This document shows, piece after piece, positions 10,868 through 21,055 of a DNA stretch of 64,000 bases. Within the stretch, counting starts at the first letter, position 1; every line of letters begins with the position of its first letter. This DNA comes from Dendrocalamus latiflorus (lineage: Eukaryota > Streptophyta > Magnoliopsida > Poales > Poaceae), in NCBI GenBank assembly GCA_017311315.1, contig CM029647.1, forward strand, positions 6,084,576-6,148,575, read 5' to 3'. The notes beneath the pieces were generated by a model. It did no database searches and was not told the DNA's origin. It was given only the letters and a program-made list of their open reading frames with translations. The translations under genes and the position numbers were made by a program.

Positions 10868-12349
10868 ATGGGCGCCACGCCGGTGCGGTGGCCGCGGGTG
10901 CTGGCCCCGGCGCACCTCGCCGGAGCCATCCGCAGGCAGAAGAACCCCCTCGAAGCCGTCCACCTGTACTCCGACGGGCCCCGCCGCTACCCGCCTTCCT
11001 CCTACCGCCACAACGACGCCGTCCACTCCTCCGTCCTCGCCGCTGCCTCCGCTTCCCCACTCCTCTCCTCCCTCCTCCGCCGCATCCTCCCATCCTCCCC
11101 CTCAGCCGATTCCCTCCTCGCCGCCTCCATCCCTCGCCTCCCTCCCGTAGCCGCCGTCTCCATCTTCCGCTCCTCCCTCCCATCCTCTCCCGCCCCGTCT
11201 TGGGCCCTCTCCTTCTCTGCCCTCCTCCGCCGCCTCATATCTCAAAGTCTCCTCCCGGAAGCTGCCCGCCTCTTCGCTGACTTCGCAGGGCGCCCGGAAG
11301 TCTCTCTAGCTTCCGAAGACCTTACTCTACTGATCTCCGAGCTGTGCCGCGTGCGGCGCCCTGACCTCGCGCTGCAGGTGCTCGACGAAATGTCTAGTCA
11401 GTGCCTCGCGCCGGACAGGGACGCGTACCGCGCTATCGTGCCTGCTCTCTGCGATGCTGGCATGCTTGACGAGGCCACGCACGTCCTCTACTCCATGCTG
11501 TGGCGCGTGTCACAGCGGGGCTGCGACGCAGATGTAGTGGTGTACGGGGCATTGCTGGTCGCACTCTGTGCGGCTGGGCGGGGTGAGCAGGCTGAGCTGG
11601 TGCTGGATAAGGTGCTCAGGAAGGGGTTGAGGTCGCCAGGTAGTCGGCGCTCTCTTCGTGTGCCAATGCTTTCTGGGCTTAGCATTGAGAACGCCCGGGA
11701 AGTCATTGATCGGGCGTTGGTTGTGCGAGGTGGGCGGACTGTCGCGAGCTTTGAATCCATGGTTCTTGACCTCTATGATGAGGGACGGTTGAACGAGGCA
11801 GACAAATTGTTTGAGGACATGAGCAAGAAGGGGTTCAAGCCAACAATGTGCATGTATGAGGCGAAGATCGCTGGTTTATGCAGGGAAGGGAGGGTGGATG
11901 ATGCAGTGAAGGTGTTGGAGGTGTTGCCCAAGAATGATCTCGTTCCTACTGTGAAAACATATAACTTGGTAATGAAGGGTCTTTGCGACATTATGCAATC
12001 AATGAAGGCACTCGGATACCTTAAAAAGATGGATAAGCAGCTTGGTTGTGTTGCTCGGAAGGAGACTTTCTCTATCTTAGTCATTGGCTTGTGTTCAGAA
12101 AGCCAGTTTGTTGAGGCGGCAAGGGTTTTGGAGAAGATGGTGAAGGGCCTTCATCGGCCTGACAGAGATGAATTCAACATTGTTATTGAAGGTTTGTGTT
12201 CTGTTGGAAGAACATATGATGCATTCCTATGGCTAGAGGAGATGATCGACCATGGAGAAACACCTGATGTCCGCGTTTGGTCTTCCTTAGTTTCAGCGGC
12301 TGTGGGAGTAAGAGAAAGCGTTATGGTTGCAGCTATGAGAAAAGTGTGA
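10868..12349 (+). CDS. P-class PPR protein, At1g05600-like
   Basis: Pentatricopeptide-repeat protein, expected to bind organellar RNA. The 493-residue frame has no intron, as is usual for PPR genes. The first ATG with good continuity is at 10868; the N-terminus (VRWPRVLAP..QKNPLEAV) resembles the Arabidopsis At1g05600/EMB3101 lineage as I remember it. Degenerate 35-residue helical repeats run from about residue 125 to the end, with typical cores such as YRAIVPALCDAGMLDEA, YEAKIAGLCREGRVDDA and YNLVMKGLCD. No E or DYW domain is present, so it is a P-type protein rather than a C-to-U editing factor. The stop is at 12347. The gene looks intact. Confidence 0.9.
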   Translation: MGATPVRWPRVLAPAHLAGAIRRQKNPLEAVHLYSDGPRRYPPSSYRHNDAVHSSVLAAASASPLLSSLLRRILPSSPSADSLLAASIPRLPPVAAVSIFRSSLPSSPAPSWALSFSALLRRLISQSLLPEAARLFADFAGRPEVSLASEDLTLLISELCRVRRPDLALQVLDEMSSQCLAPDRDAYRAIVPALCDAGMLDEATHVLYSMLWRVSQRGCDADVVVYGALLVALCAAGRGEQAELVLDKVLRKGLRSPGSRRSLRVPMLSGLSIENAREVIDRALVVRGGRTVASFESMVLDLYDEGRLNEADKLFEDMSKKGFKPTMCMYEAKIAGLCREGRVDDAVKVLEVLPKNDLVPTVKTYNLVMKGLCDIMQSMKALGYLKKMDKQLGCVARKETFSILVIGLCSESQFVEAARVLEKMVKGLHRPDRDEFNIVIEGLCSVGRTYDAFLWLEEMIDHGETPDVRVWSSLVSAAVGVRESVMVAAMRKV

Positions 12350-12766
12350 CTCAGCCAAGAATCTTGAAGTGCACCAAAGACACCAACAAAGGAGTTCACC
12401 TATTATGCATGTAAGTGAAGTCACATTTTTCTATCATCTTGTTGTTTATGCAGTGGCAAAAGCGTTTCCTATTAGCGAATTAGTTATTGTAATTAGTAAT
12501 GATATCCTAAACCAAGGCTCACGTATATTTTGCTTTCTACTTTGGTGGCAAATTGTTGTTTTTGACCTTTATGGTTGTGATGAGGAAAATTAGTATAGGT
12601 TTCTTGTTAGGAGTTTTGATTTTTGAGCCCACTGCTTGATTTAAATATTAAACAGCGGATTAACTTGTCATTCTGATGTAACAAATTCCATTGCAATTAA
12701 TCCTATTATTGGCACAAGATGTAACGAGTTGATTAACTATATGATTGTATCTGTATCCTTGTAGTT
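12350..12766 (+). other. PPR 3' flank, no gene
   Basis: AT-rich sequence, likely 3' UTR and downstream DNA of the PPR gene. Nothing else recognised. Confidence 0.4.
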
Positions 12767-12990
12767 TACAAAATTGCCATGATAATCTCCAGGCATAGGT
12801 ACAGAATTGCCAGATCTTGTCCTGGCTGAGTCTACAAAATTGTTGGATTATCCAAGCAGAGGTACAAAAATGCCGGATCTTCTCCAGGCTAATAAATTTG
12901 CTGGATCATCCAAGCACAGCTACAAAATTGCCGGAATATTCTCTAAGCTGAGCTGCTGAATTGACAAGTTGCCGAGGCTTTGCCTGGCAA
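12767..12990. repeat. Degenerate ~30-33-bp minisatellite
   Basis: About six to seven imperfect units built on TACAAAATTGCCGGAT followed by TCTCCAGGCT or ATCCAAGCAGAGG. Unit types partly alternate. No coding function is apparent. Confidence 0.7.
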
Positions 12991-13193
12991 ACATAGACGA
13001 CCTAATAGCTAGCCTATGTCCCTCGCTCGTTGGCCGGGAAAATTGCTCAGGATCTGTGGGCGGGGCGGCGACAGCTGCTGAATCCGGCTGCCATCCATCA
13101 CCCAAAATTGCCGGACTCACGATGTTGCACATCCGACTCGGACTGACTGCAACTCTAGACCGTACTATTACTATGGAGCATTGAGCATGATGC

Positions 13194-14597
13194 TGTGACA
13201 CCCCGGCCCATGATGGCGCATATGTGTGTGTGCACATGAGGGTGTGGGTTAGTCCCACCTTACTAGCTTAACTTGAGAAGCACTTACATATAAGCCTAGG
13301 AGTTCCAATGGTAGCACCCCCAGTTAACCGTTTTGCGCGAAGTGAGGACGAAAGTGCAAGCGGGTTGCTACGCGTGGGTGGCCTATCCAAAATGGGGTTA
13401 GGCCTAAGCCGGTTTGGACCCTAGGGCGTTAAAAATGGTATCAGAGCTGACTCTCGCGGTTACATGGGCACGTGCGGGTCAGGAGAGCGGGCATATGGCG
13501 CATGGCGTGTGTGGGCCCGGAGTGGACACACGGCATGGCGTATGTGCTGCACTGAACGCACGGACATGTACCAAGAGGGGAGATGTTTATTATTTGCCCC
13601 AGTGTGGGTATGTTGGTCCGACGAGGACATTAGGTCCTTTGAGGGGGGTGTATGTGACACCCCGGCCCATGATGGCCTATATGTGTGTGTGCACATGAGG
13701 GTGTGGGTTAGTCCCACCTTACTAGCTTAACTTGAGAAGTACTTGCATATAAGCCTAGGAATTCTAATGGTAGCACTCCCGGTTAACCGTTTTGCGCGAA
13801 GTGAGGGCAAAAGTGCAAGCGGGTGGCTACGTGTGCGTGGCCTATCCAGAATGGGGTTAGATCTGAGCTGGTTTGGACCCTAGGGCGTTACAAATGGTTA
13901 TGTGACACCCCGGTCCATGATGGCCCATATGTGTGTGCACATGAGGGTGTAGGTTAGTCCCACATTGCTAGCTTAACTTAAGAATCACTTGCATATAAGC
14001 CTAGGAGTTCCAATGGTAGCACCTCTGGTTAACCGTTTTGCGCGAAGCGAGGACGAAAGTGTAAGTGGGTTGCTACGTATGCGTGGCCTATCCAGAATGG
14101 GGTTAGGTCTGAGCCGGTTTGGACCGTAGGGCGTTAGAAATGATATTAGAGCCGACTCTCGTGGTTACATGGCACGTGCGGGTCAGGGGCGCGGGCATAT
14201 GGCGCATGACGCGTGTGGGCCCGGAGTGGACACACGGCATGACATATGTGCTGGCACTGAATGCACGGACATGTGCCAAGAGAGGAGATCCTTATCATTT
14301 GCCCCAGTGTGGGTATGTTGGTCCGACGAGGACGTCGAGTCCTTTGAGGGGAATGTATGTGACACCCCGGCCCATGATGACCCATATGTGTGTGTGCACA
14401 TGTGGGTGTAGGTTAGTCCCACCTTGCTAGCTTAACTTGAGAAACACTTACATATAAGCCTAGGAGTTCCAAAGGTAGCACCCCCGGTTAACCGTTTTGG
14501 ACGAAGCGAGGATGAAAGTGTAAGCGAGTTGCTACGCGTGTGTGGTCTATCCAAAATGGGGTTAGACCTAAGCCGGTTTGAACCCTAAGGCGTTAAA
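13194..14597 (+). mobile_element. Tandem TRIM array, four LTRs
   Basis: Terminal-repeat retrotransposon in miniature in tandem form. LTRs of 238-240 bp lie at 13194-13433, 13653-13892, 13901-14138 and 14358-14597. Each begins TGTGACACC and ends near GGGCGTTA(C)A. Internal domains of about 219 bp lie at 13434-13652 and 14139-14357. Each starts with a PBS (TGGTATCAGAGC at 13436; diverged TGATATTAGAGC at 14141) and ends in a purine tract (GAGGGGGGTG). LTRs 2 and 3 are separated by only AATGGTTA, the two edges of an internal domain with its middle deleted. The whole array is flanked by the 5-bp duplication GATGC (13189-13193 and 14598-14602). No protein is encoded. Confidence 0.9.
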
Positions 14598-14681
14598 GAT
14601 GCCCCTGGAAGCAGATAGTTTTAGATCTTCCAAAGCTGCAGCTGCGTGTCCCTGGAACCGAAATGCATGCCTTCGGCCAGA

Positions 14682-15418
14682 TCAGGTGCAGCTGCCCGAC
14701 GCTGGAAGAATTCTGGCTGGTGCCGGAGCACTGGGAGTCTGGGACTCGTCGGCTGAAGTCTGCGTCTCGTAGCCGTCCACGTTCATGAAGTTGTCGTGAA
14801 TGCCAAACCCGATTGGTGTGTTGATGAAGTTGTCGCCGGTCCTGAGGGCGGGGTACTCAGCCGGTGTATCCACACAGTTGCCGCCGACGTACATGGAGGG
14901 GTACCCAACTGGCACGATGGCGTTGCACGACGGCGCTGGAAGCATCCGACGCGGCCTGCTCGTTCCGACCACCGTCGGCCTCGTCATCGTCTGGCAACCC
15001 CAGTGCCTTTCGCCTATCACCCGTAGCCCGCACCGCCGCATCGACGGACTCGAGCAGCTCCTGCAGCTCGTCCAGCGTCATGTCGTTCAACTCCGCGTCC
15101 GACGGCGCCAGCCGCTGCCTGGCGAGCAGCGAGCTTGGCCTTCTCCTTGCCCAGCTGGTCCTCGAGGTACTTCACGTGCGTGTGCGCCGCCCTCGTCCCA
15201 GCCGGGAGCGCGCGGTACCTGTCGAAGATGCCGCCCTCCGACGCCCACGCGTCCGTCGCGTCGCCGTCGGGGCCGGCGCAGACGACCGCGACCGGGACGT
15301 CGCAGAGCGTGGCGAGCTCCCGCGCCTTCTTCATGAGCCCGTCCTTCCGCTTCGCGAACGTCACGGCGCGCGTCCGCCGGTTGCCGTTGAGGCTGATCGG
15401 GGTCTTACGGCGCGGCAT
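14682..15418 (-). pseudogene. Type I MADS-box gene, two frameshifts
   Basis: MADS transcription-factor remnant. The start at 15416-15418 gives MPRRKTPISL followed by the DNA-binding core (residues about 12-45: RRTRAVTFAKRKDGLMKKARELATLCDV with gaps in homology not visible), so the domain itself is intact. There is no K-box, which indicates type I, probably M-gamma. The frame shifts near 15110-15130, after KLAARQ, into a frame reading APSDAELNDMTLDELQELLE. It shifts again near 14940-14960 into one ending at a TGA at 14682. Each segment looks coherent, so either the gene is recently dead or these are sequence errors. A TRIM array lies 85 bp past the stop. Confidence 0.75.
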
Positions 15419-15477
15419 GGCGGTGGCGATGCAGTGCTCCTCCCTCGGTGTGATCGATCTTGTGCTTGTACGGGTCG

Positions 15478-15487
15478 TTATATATAG
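15478..15487 (-). promoter_or_regulatory. TATA box of MADS gene
   Basis: On the minus strand CTATATATAAC lies about 60 bp before the MADS ATG, a good TATA match. A MITE begins only 20 bp further upstream, so any more distal promoter has been pushed back by over 2 kb. Confidence 0.5.
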
Positions 15488-15617
15488 ACTCGGAAGTGGC
15501 GTGCTAAGGGCCTGTTCTTTGGCTTGTCTTTTGTTACAGTACCTAACTTTCAAACGGAGTATTTTCTCAAGATGGGATCTACAAGTTAAACGATCTACAC
15601 GTTAAAACTCTAACATC

Positions 15618-17592
15618 GATGACCATGTATTCCAGCATCTCTAAATAACTTCAGAGGCGGCGTCGCTCGCTAGGGGCGGCACGGGCGGCCACCAGACCAA
15701 GCGCCGCCACCCCACACTCACCTCGCCCCTCATCTCGCCGCTGCTGGAGCACGCCGCCAAGGCTCGCGCGGGCGCTAGGAAGGCAGCGGCGGGGCCATCT
15801 TGCCCGGATCTGTGCGGATGTGGCCGGATCTGGGCAGACCAGCGACTGGCGGTCTTCGAGTTTGCCGGTGATGGCGGAGTCGGCTTGTGCGGAGGCGACG
15901 TGTTGGGGGCATGGCTGCTGCAAGTGCAGGCCTCGGCGCGCTCCTCCGGGCTCCGGCCTGCGCGGTGGCTTAGATCCACGCGGCGCGCCGCGCGCCGGCG
16001 CCGTCCCCTCCCTTCGCCGCCGCGGGCGAGGGCCCCTCCGGCTCCCCCGCCGCCGCTGAGAACCCCGTCCTCGTCGGCGTCGCCGACGACGGCGTGCCCC
16101 TCGAAGGCGTCATCCAGATTGAGAAGCCCGGCGACGCCGATGCCGAGTCCAAGCTCGTCTCCTATGCGTAGGTGGGGCTTTTGGCCAGCGGAGATTTGCT
16201 TTGTCTCCTGGTGTTCTCCGCGATAGGAAGGTTCAGCCATGGCGCAAGCTATTCGCTTCCATCCCAGGGTTCTTGGGCTTTGGATCTATGCGACAGCATG
16301 GGAATTTGATCAGAACTTGAATGTTGCTGCAGTACGTGCACTTATGCAGAGTGGTCTTAGATCTTGTCCAGAATCAGAGGATTTGTGGATTGAGTATATT
16401 CGCATGGAGCTTACCTATCTTAACAAGCTTAAGGCTCGAAAGGTAGCTCTTGGAGAGGATGTGAAGACACTGCAAAAGAACAGTAATGATGCAGGCCACT
16501 GGAAAGAGGAAAACAAAGAACTGTTCATGACACTGAATGAACAAGGTGAGGGTCCTGAAGAGTCTGGCTTGCAGGGAGTGGCTTTGGATGAGAAGGAAGA
16601 CCTATTTTGGCAACAAGGGTAGCTAATTATTCAAACCATGTATCATGGTGCTTTGGAGGCTCTTCCGTCAAGCTTAACCTTACGGAAGAAATTCTTGGAG
16701 ATTTTAAATAGTGTTGAACTGGCGCATTCTGATGAGCTGAAGTTAGAGATATTGGATGACCTGAAGAAAGACTTCTCTTAACGAGGACTACTGGGATTGG
16801 TTTGCTAGGCTTCAGCTTACTAATTCCAGTAATTTGAACAGAAAGGAAGCTTTATCAAATTAGCCTGAACAAATCAATACAGAGCAAGCTGACGGAGAGG
16901 GTGGGCGCGCTGGAGCGTGCCGTCCGGCGGGTGGAGGAAGCCGATCGGCGCTGGCGGCAAAGGCCGGGATGCGGCAGTACCTGTGGCTGCTGGGTTTGTC
17001 CAGAGAACCATGGCGCGACGTTGCTCGAGCGGGAAGCAGTTCGTCGTGGAGTTCAAGGGTGGCTATGCCATGGCCTTGAGGCGTGCAGGTCCCCGGTGTG
17101 CTGGTGGCGGTCTTTTTTGTGTGAAGGTAGTGCGTGGGTTGCTGTGGAGGTGCTGGCGAAAGCTTTGCCGGTGTTCCTATCGGTCTCGACAACTATGACG
17201 CCTTTGGACGCCATTTTCCTTCCTGGAGGGTTGTCATGGCACTTCATAGCCCTCATGTATTCTGTTCTCTAGGTGAAAGCCTTGTCTCGGTGAGGCGGGC
17301 GGCGTCGGTGACCCTCGTCGCCTCTTTGGAGACGTTGCCTCAGAGGTTCATCTTCACGCAGAGTAGGCCGGAGTTTGAGTGGCTCAGTTGGAGTAGGTAT
17401 GGTTGGAGGCAAGGACGGAGAAGAAGTTCTGAAGCTTAGTCTTTCTAGCTTTTTCATAGTCCTTTAGCTCTTTTTCTTGTTGATGTTGTGTGATCCTCAG
17501 TGTTGAGGCTTTGAGCCTAAGAGCTCGTATAACTTTTGGCTGTATATATCCCAAGTGGATATAGATGCCGGATTTTATATCCTTTATCTAAA
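15618..17592 (+). mobile_element. Poly(A)-ended chimeric retro-insertion
   Basis: A 1.98-kb insert flanked by a direct repeat of up to 14 bp (AAAACTCTAACATC, 15604-15617 and 17593-17606). It ends in CCTTTATCTAAAAAA, so it has a short A tail. Long TSD plus A tail is the mark of LINE-type target-primed reverse transcription. The body joins GC-rich gene-like sequence (15650-16170), a spliced UTP6 fragment (16239-16860), further gene-like sequence, and a 3' part (17430-17592) that resembles a plant LINE 3' UTR. Confidence 0.7.
16239..16860 (+). pseudogene. UTP6 (U3 snoRNP HAT protein) fragment
   Basis: An open frame of 127 codons (16239-16622) encodes HAT-repeat sequence (IRFHPRVLGLWIYATAWEF, then DLWIEYIRMELTYLNKL), matching the N-terminal third of UTP6, a subunit of the small-subunit processome for 18S rRNA maturation. 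After a stop at 16620 the similarity continues in the same order (MYHGALEALPSSLTLRKKFLEI..) to about 16860, with another stop at about 16779. No introns interrupt it, so it came from mRNA. It is far shorter than the ~600-residue family and is not functional UTP6. Confidence 0.75.
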
Positions 17593-17721
17593 AAAACTCT
17601 AACATCTGTACCAGCCAAAATCGCAAGTGAGTATCTGTCTCTCCATAATCTGTACCGTAAACAGCCAAAATTCAAAAATTTCAGCTAAAAGTCATAAGCT
17701 GCAGCCGTAAAGAACATGCCC

Positions 17722-18251
17722 TAAATAGTTCTACCTGTTTGCACCGGACGCGGACTCGTCTTCTAACGCGTTGCAGCTAGTAGGCTCGTAGCCACTAGGC
17801 ATATATTATATCACTCCTTCTAGGTCTTTCTCATTTTGACTTAAGCATATGCCTTCTAGTTTATTTTTCACTATTTATAAATTTCATATTTTTTTGTTTT
17901 TTTGTTTTTTGAGCTTTTTTGCTGGTTCTTTTTTCTGTATTCATTTGTATTATCTGTGATGGGTTAACTTGTTTTTTGTATTTTTAATTTTTTTAAATTT
18001 AGTTACGTCAAATAAACCACCATCGGTTACAGTATAATTTCAATCAATTATAGTGTAATTTCAGCAATAAGTCAGATTATTTCAGCCCAACCGAGCGGCA
18101 CCTTAATTTATGTGTCATAGCATAAGTATTTATACGAATAAATCGAATACCGATGACTTGTTTAAAAATTGTTTCAATAAATCGTTTTGGAAAAACGATA
18201 CACCGAATGAGAGAGGCCGAATCACGAATGAATGCAGAAAATAGAAGGCAG

Positions 18252-18253
<2 letters not shown>
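17722..18253 (-). mobile_element. AT-rich stretch with diverged MITE fragment
   Basis: Between about 17866 and 18003 the minus strand resembles the core of the MITE family found at 29841, 51898 and 56643 (AAATTTAAAAAA.., TTAGCCCAT, AAACAAATAC.., GAACC). It is strongly diverged and has no clean ends. No gene seen elsewhere in this stretch. Confidence 0.4.
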
Positions 18254-18290
<37 letters not shown>

Positions 18291-18325
18291 AATAATAATA
18301 ATAATAATGTTATTATTATTATTAT
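18254..18325. repeat. Compound microsatellite (AAC)n(AAT)n(ATT)n
   Basis: About twelve AAC units, then AAT units, then TTATTATTATTATTA. The AAT and ATT parts are self-complementary and could form a hairpin. It lies about 110 bp beyond the stop of the RIN4-like gene. Confidence 0.95.
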
Positions 18326-18438
18326 ATGCGAAGTAGTCCATGCAGCGATCAGTTTCCATTACTTCCATATTATTAGACAATATACATACATATCTTTCTA
18401 ACACCGAACTCTGGATAAGTTCATTCAGCTCGCTTATT

Positions 18439-19774
18439 TCAGGCGATGCAGTTCAGACCCAGGCACCCTCCCAGCAAATTCCTCAGCAACTTCTTCTGCA
18501 ACACAAACAAAAGATCGCCATAAGATAAAAACAAGAAAAAGAATCGCAGTTCAAGTTCAAGTACGACCTTGCTGTAATTTACAGTTCAGCTTTAAGCTAA
18601 ATAAAGCTCCAATAGTGCTATATATGCAGTACTTAAGCTTTTGAACAAAAGGTTACATCTTTGATAAGTACTGTAGTGCTATTATCCTAAGAAAAGCTAC
18701 TTACAAAAGTTCAGATTATCTCAAGAAAGGTTTATGTCAATCACATGATAGAAACTAGCTAAAGTAAACCCACTTGGCTACACATGGGCCCAGCAAAGGT
18801 GCACTAATTTTGGAACAGGCTACAATTACAGGGTACTACTACTTGCCTTCTTCACCTTGCAGAGTAGCTTTGGGGAGATCTTGTACAGGTCCTCATCCAC
18901 TGCTGCCTTTGGCTTCCACTTCTGCTGCTCATTGGCATAATGCTTCCTGCCTCCCTTCCTCACAGGCACAGCATTTGCAGTTGCCTTCTCCCCCTTCAGT
19001 CGAACAACGCACTGCATTTTGATCACAAAACCGTCAATCTCTCTGTAGTTGCAGACCTCAGTATCGAAAACTGAACTCAATATTGGGGTTAAACTGAACT
19101 AGTATTGTAATCATGGAAAGAGTTGGTGTTTTTGTTTGACCTTCTTGTAGTTGTAGTAGGGCTTGGCAGGGAACTGGGGCACCTTGAAGAGGTCCTCGTC
19201 TTTCTCTGCTTGCGCTGTGAAGAAGAAGGTTCCTGGCTCGAAGTACTGGGTGGCGGGCATGTCATCCCACAGGTTCCAGTCGCCGAACGCCGGGATTTGG
19301 CGCCACTTGCAATCGTCTAGCGCCTGTCAGGAAATGAAACGAACTTCACTGAGCAACTGATGCATGCTTGGTTAAAACAGAGGAAGCGGGGATATTGACA
19401 AGAAGCATCTGAGAGCTAGGACTGAAGAATGTGCAAAGTTTGCCTTCTGAAACTTTGAAGTGACCTCACTGGATAAGTAAACTTTCAGGTGATCAAAACT
19501 GTATGTCAATGTCGATGCCAATGTAGGACATGTACTTGTTATAAAAGGTCTACCATAAAGAGAAGCACAGTATATGTATATTACTGTAGAAGAGCATCCT
19601 TCCACTACAATGGCAAGGTTTACAAAGTGCTGTTTCTTGTCATCGCAGAAGGATGTAAAACCCAGCCTCATTAAGGAACTAGAACACAAGTTTAGCTACA
19701 AGAACAGAAGCATACAAAATGAGAGTAAAAGAACAGCAAAGATGCAATGCATGATTTCCATGGCTCACCTCCAT
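18439..19774 (-). CDS. RIN4/NOI-like small plant protein
   Basis: Four exons with GT-AG borders: 19769-19774 (only ATG GAG), 19141-19323, 18856-19011 and 18439-18495, joining to 402 nt and 133 residues. Near the N-terminus lies IPAFGDWN..PATQYFE, resembling the NOI/AvrRpt-cleavage motif of RIN4-type proteins. Near the C-terminus lies VDEDLYKISPKLL, a motif I recall from an uncharacterised plant family. The last residues GGCLGLNCIA contain cysteines that could be acylated for membrane attachment, as in RIN4. A role in membrane-linked defence signalling is therefore an inference. The two-codon first exon is supported by a good donor (GAG/GTGAGC) and in-frame joining. Confidence 0.78.
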
Positions 19775-20074
19775 CTCGCAGTTACAGAAGCAGAAGCAGA
19801 TGCGAGGCGACGACTAGTAGCTAGGAGGAGGAGGGAGGCAAAGGAGCAGGAAAGCCAGTCAAAGCTCTATGGGAATTGGGCATAGAGGAACAAGGAGCTG
19901 TATACATAGCCACACAAAAGCTTAGGTAAAGAGAATGTGGGGGCACACACGTACCTAAACTTTACAAAAGCCCACAAGAAAGAAAGAGCCCAAAGCAGGG
20001 AGTGTTCAGCTGTTACTCAGGCGAGGCAATGAGTACTGCTGCTTCACACTCATCCATGCACACCACTCTACCCC
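19775..20074 (-). promoter_or_regulatory. Upstream region of RIN4-like gene
   Basis: Probable 5' leader and promoter. On the minus strand GGCTATGTATACAG near 19900 is TATA-like. No coding sequence seen. Confidence 0.35.
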
Positions 20075-20256
20075 TTGCTTTCCGAGTTAGTGTCATTAGT
20101 GCAGTGATGATGATGTTCTTGTCTGACCAGTTTCTACTACTTGCTTTTGGAGTTAGTGTCATTAGTGCAGTGATGATGCTGTTCTTTTCTGGCCAGTTAC
20201 TATTACTTGCTTTCCGAGCTAGTGTCATTAGTGCAGCGATGATGCTATTCTCTCTC
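20075..20256. repeat. 66-bp tandem repeat, 2.8 copies
   Basis: Units start at 20075, 20141 and 20207, each TTGCTTTCCGAGTTAGTGTC or a near copy, then ATTAGTGCAGTGATGATG. The 66-bp period is a multiple of three, so it keeps a frame open on both strands. I see no gene in it. Confidence 0.92.
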
Positions 20257-21021
20257 TCATACCCACACCACACATACAGAGCGTGGCGGTAAAGTTGCCG
20301 GCTTTTGGCAACAAGTCTTTGGATTGTATGATAAACAATGAGTGTGTATGTCTCATGCTTTTGTCACCTGCGAGCTAGATGGCATGGCGGTCGTCCCGGC
20401 AGGGCCTGCCGCGGCTGCGCCTCAAGGCCACGCATGTTAGCGAAAAGCAGCAAAAGTTGGGTGCTTTTCTTTGGAACCATGGCCAAATCACAATGATTCT
20501 TTGGGTCACGCTTTGCCGCTTTCCACCGCCCGGCGTCACGACTACAGCCGGGGAAGAAAGGCTTAGGGCCGTGCCGGAACCTGTCTAATCGTGTACTTAC
20601 TTGTGGCTTTGATTGGAAAAATGATCCGTAATCGATCGGAGAATACAGAATCTAACGAAGAGCCGTTTTGCCATGTATATATATGAAGTCGTTGAGTTGA
20701 GTGACCCCTTTGGTATGACATCTTTCTTTTGCAAGTCATTCGGTGTGTCACCACTCACCAGCTAGAGCACGTATGGTACGGTATGATACTAAACTTTCAT
20801 GATGGTAGTATATCCTTGCTGAAGAGAGGAGTTCCTCCAATAGTCCAATGCCATTATTTCACAAAGGAGTATGTGATCGCTACTAATTGGCATGTTAATA
20901 CTACAACTAATTAAGGCATTCCCAGTTAAGTGCAAGTAGAATCAAGATGCTTGAATTGCTCTTACTCTACATCTTTCATGTGTTAAGGAAGATGCTGTTA
21001 CAAATAACAAATTTCTTCTAG

Positions 21022-21055
<34 letters not shown>

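Larger units (their letters stand above)
15508..17721. mobile_element. Tourist-like MITE split by insertion
   Basis: Left half is 15508-15617, right half about 17607-17721. Termini GGGCCTGTTCTTT and AAAGAACATGCCC are inverse, flanked by TAA (15505-15507 and 17722-17724), the PIF/Harbinger type of duplication. An uninterrupted relative lies at 22232-22473 and confirms that the halves belong together (ACACGTTAAAA..CTAACATC is continuous there). The ~2-kb insert is described separately. Confidence 0.8.

Noticed and set aside
13414..14430. Several 70-100-codon frames inside the TRIM array
   Set aside because: They cross LTR and PBS borders and repeat with the array. TRIMs encode no protein.
18153..18401. 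ORF with a poly-asparagine run
   Set aside because: Caused by the AAC/AAT microsatellite. No flanking coding signal.
20002..20292. 96-codon hydrophobic ORF
   Set aside because: Produced by the 66-bp tandem repeat, with no homology and no plausible gene context.
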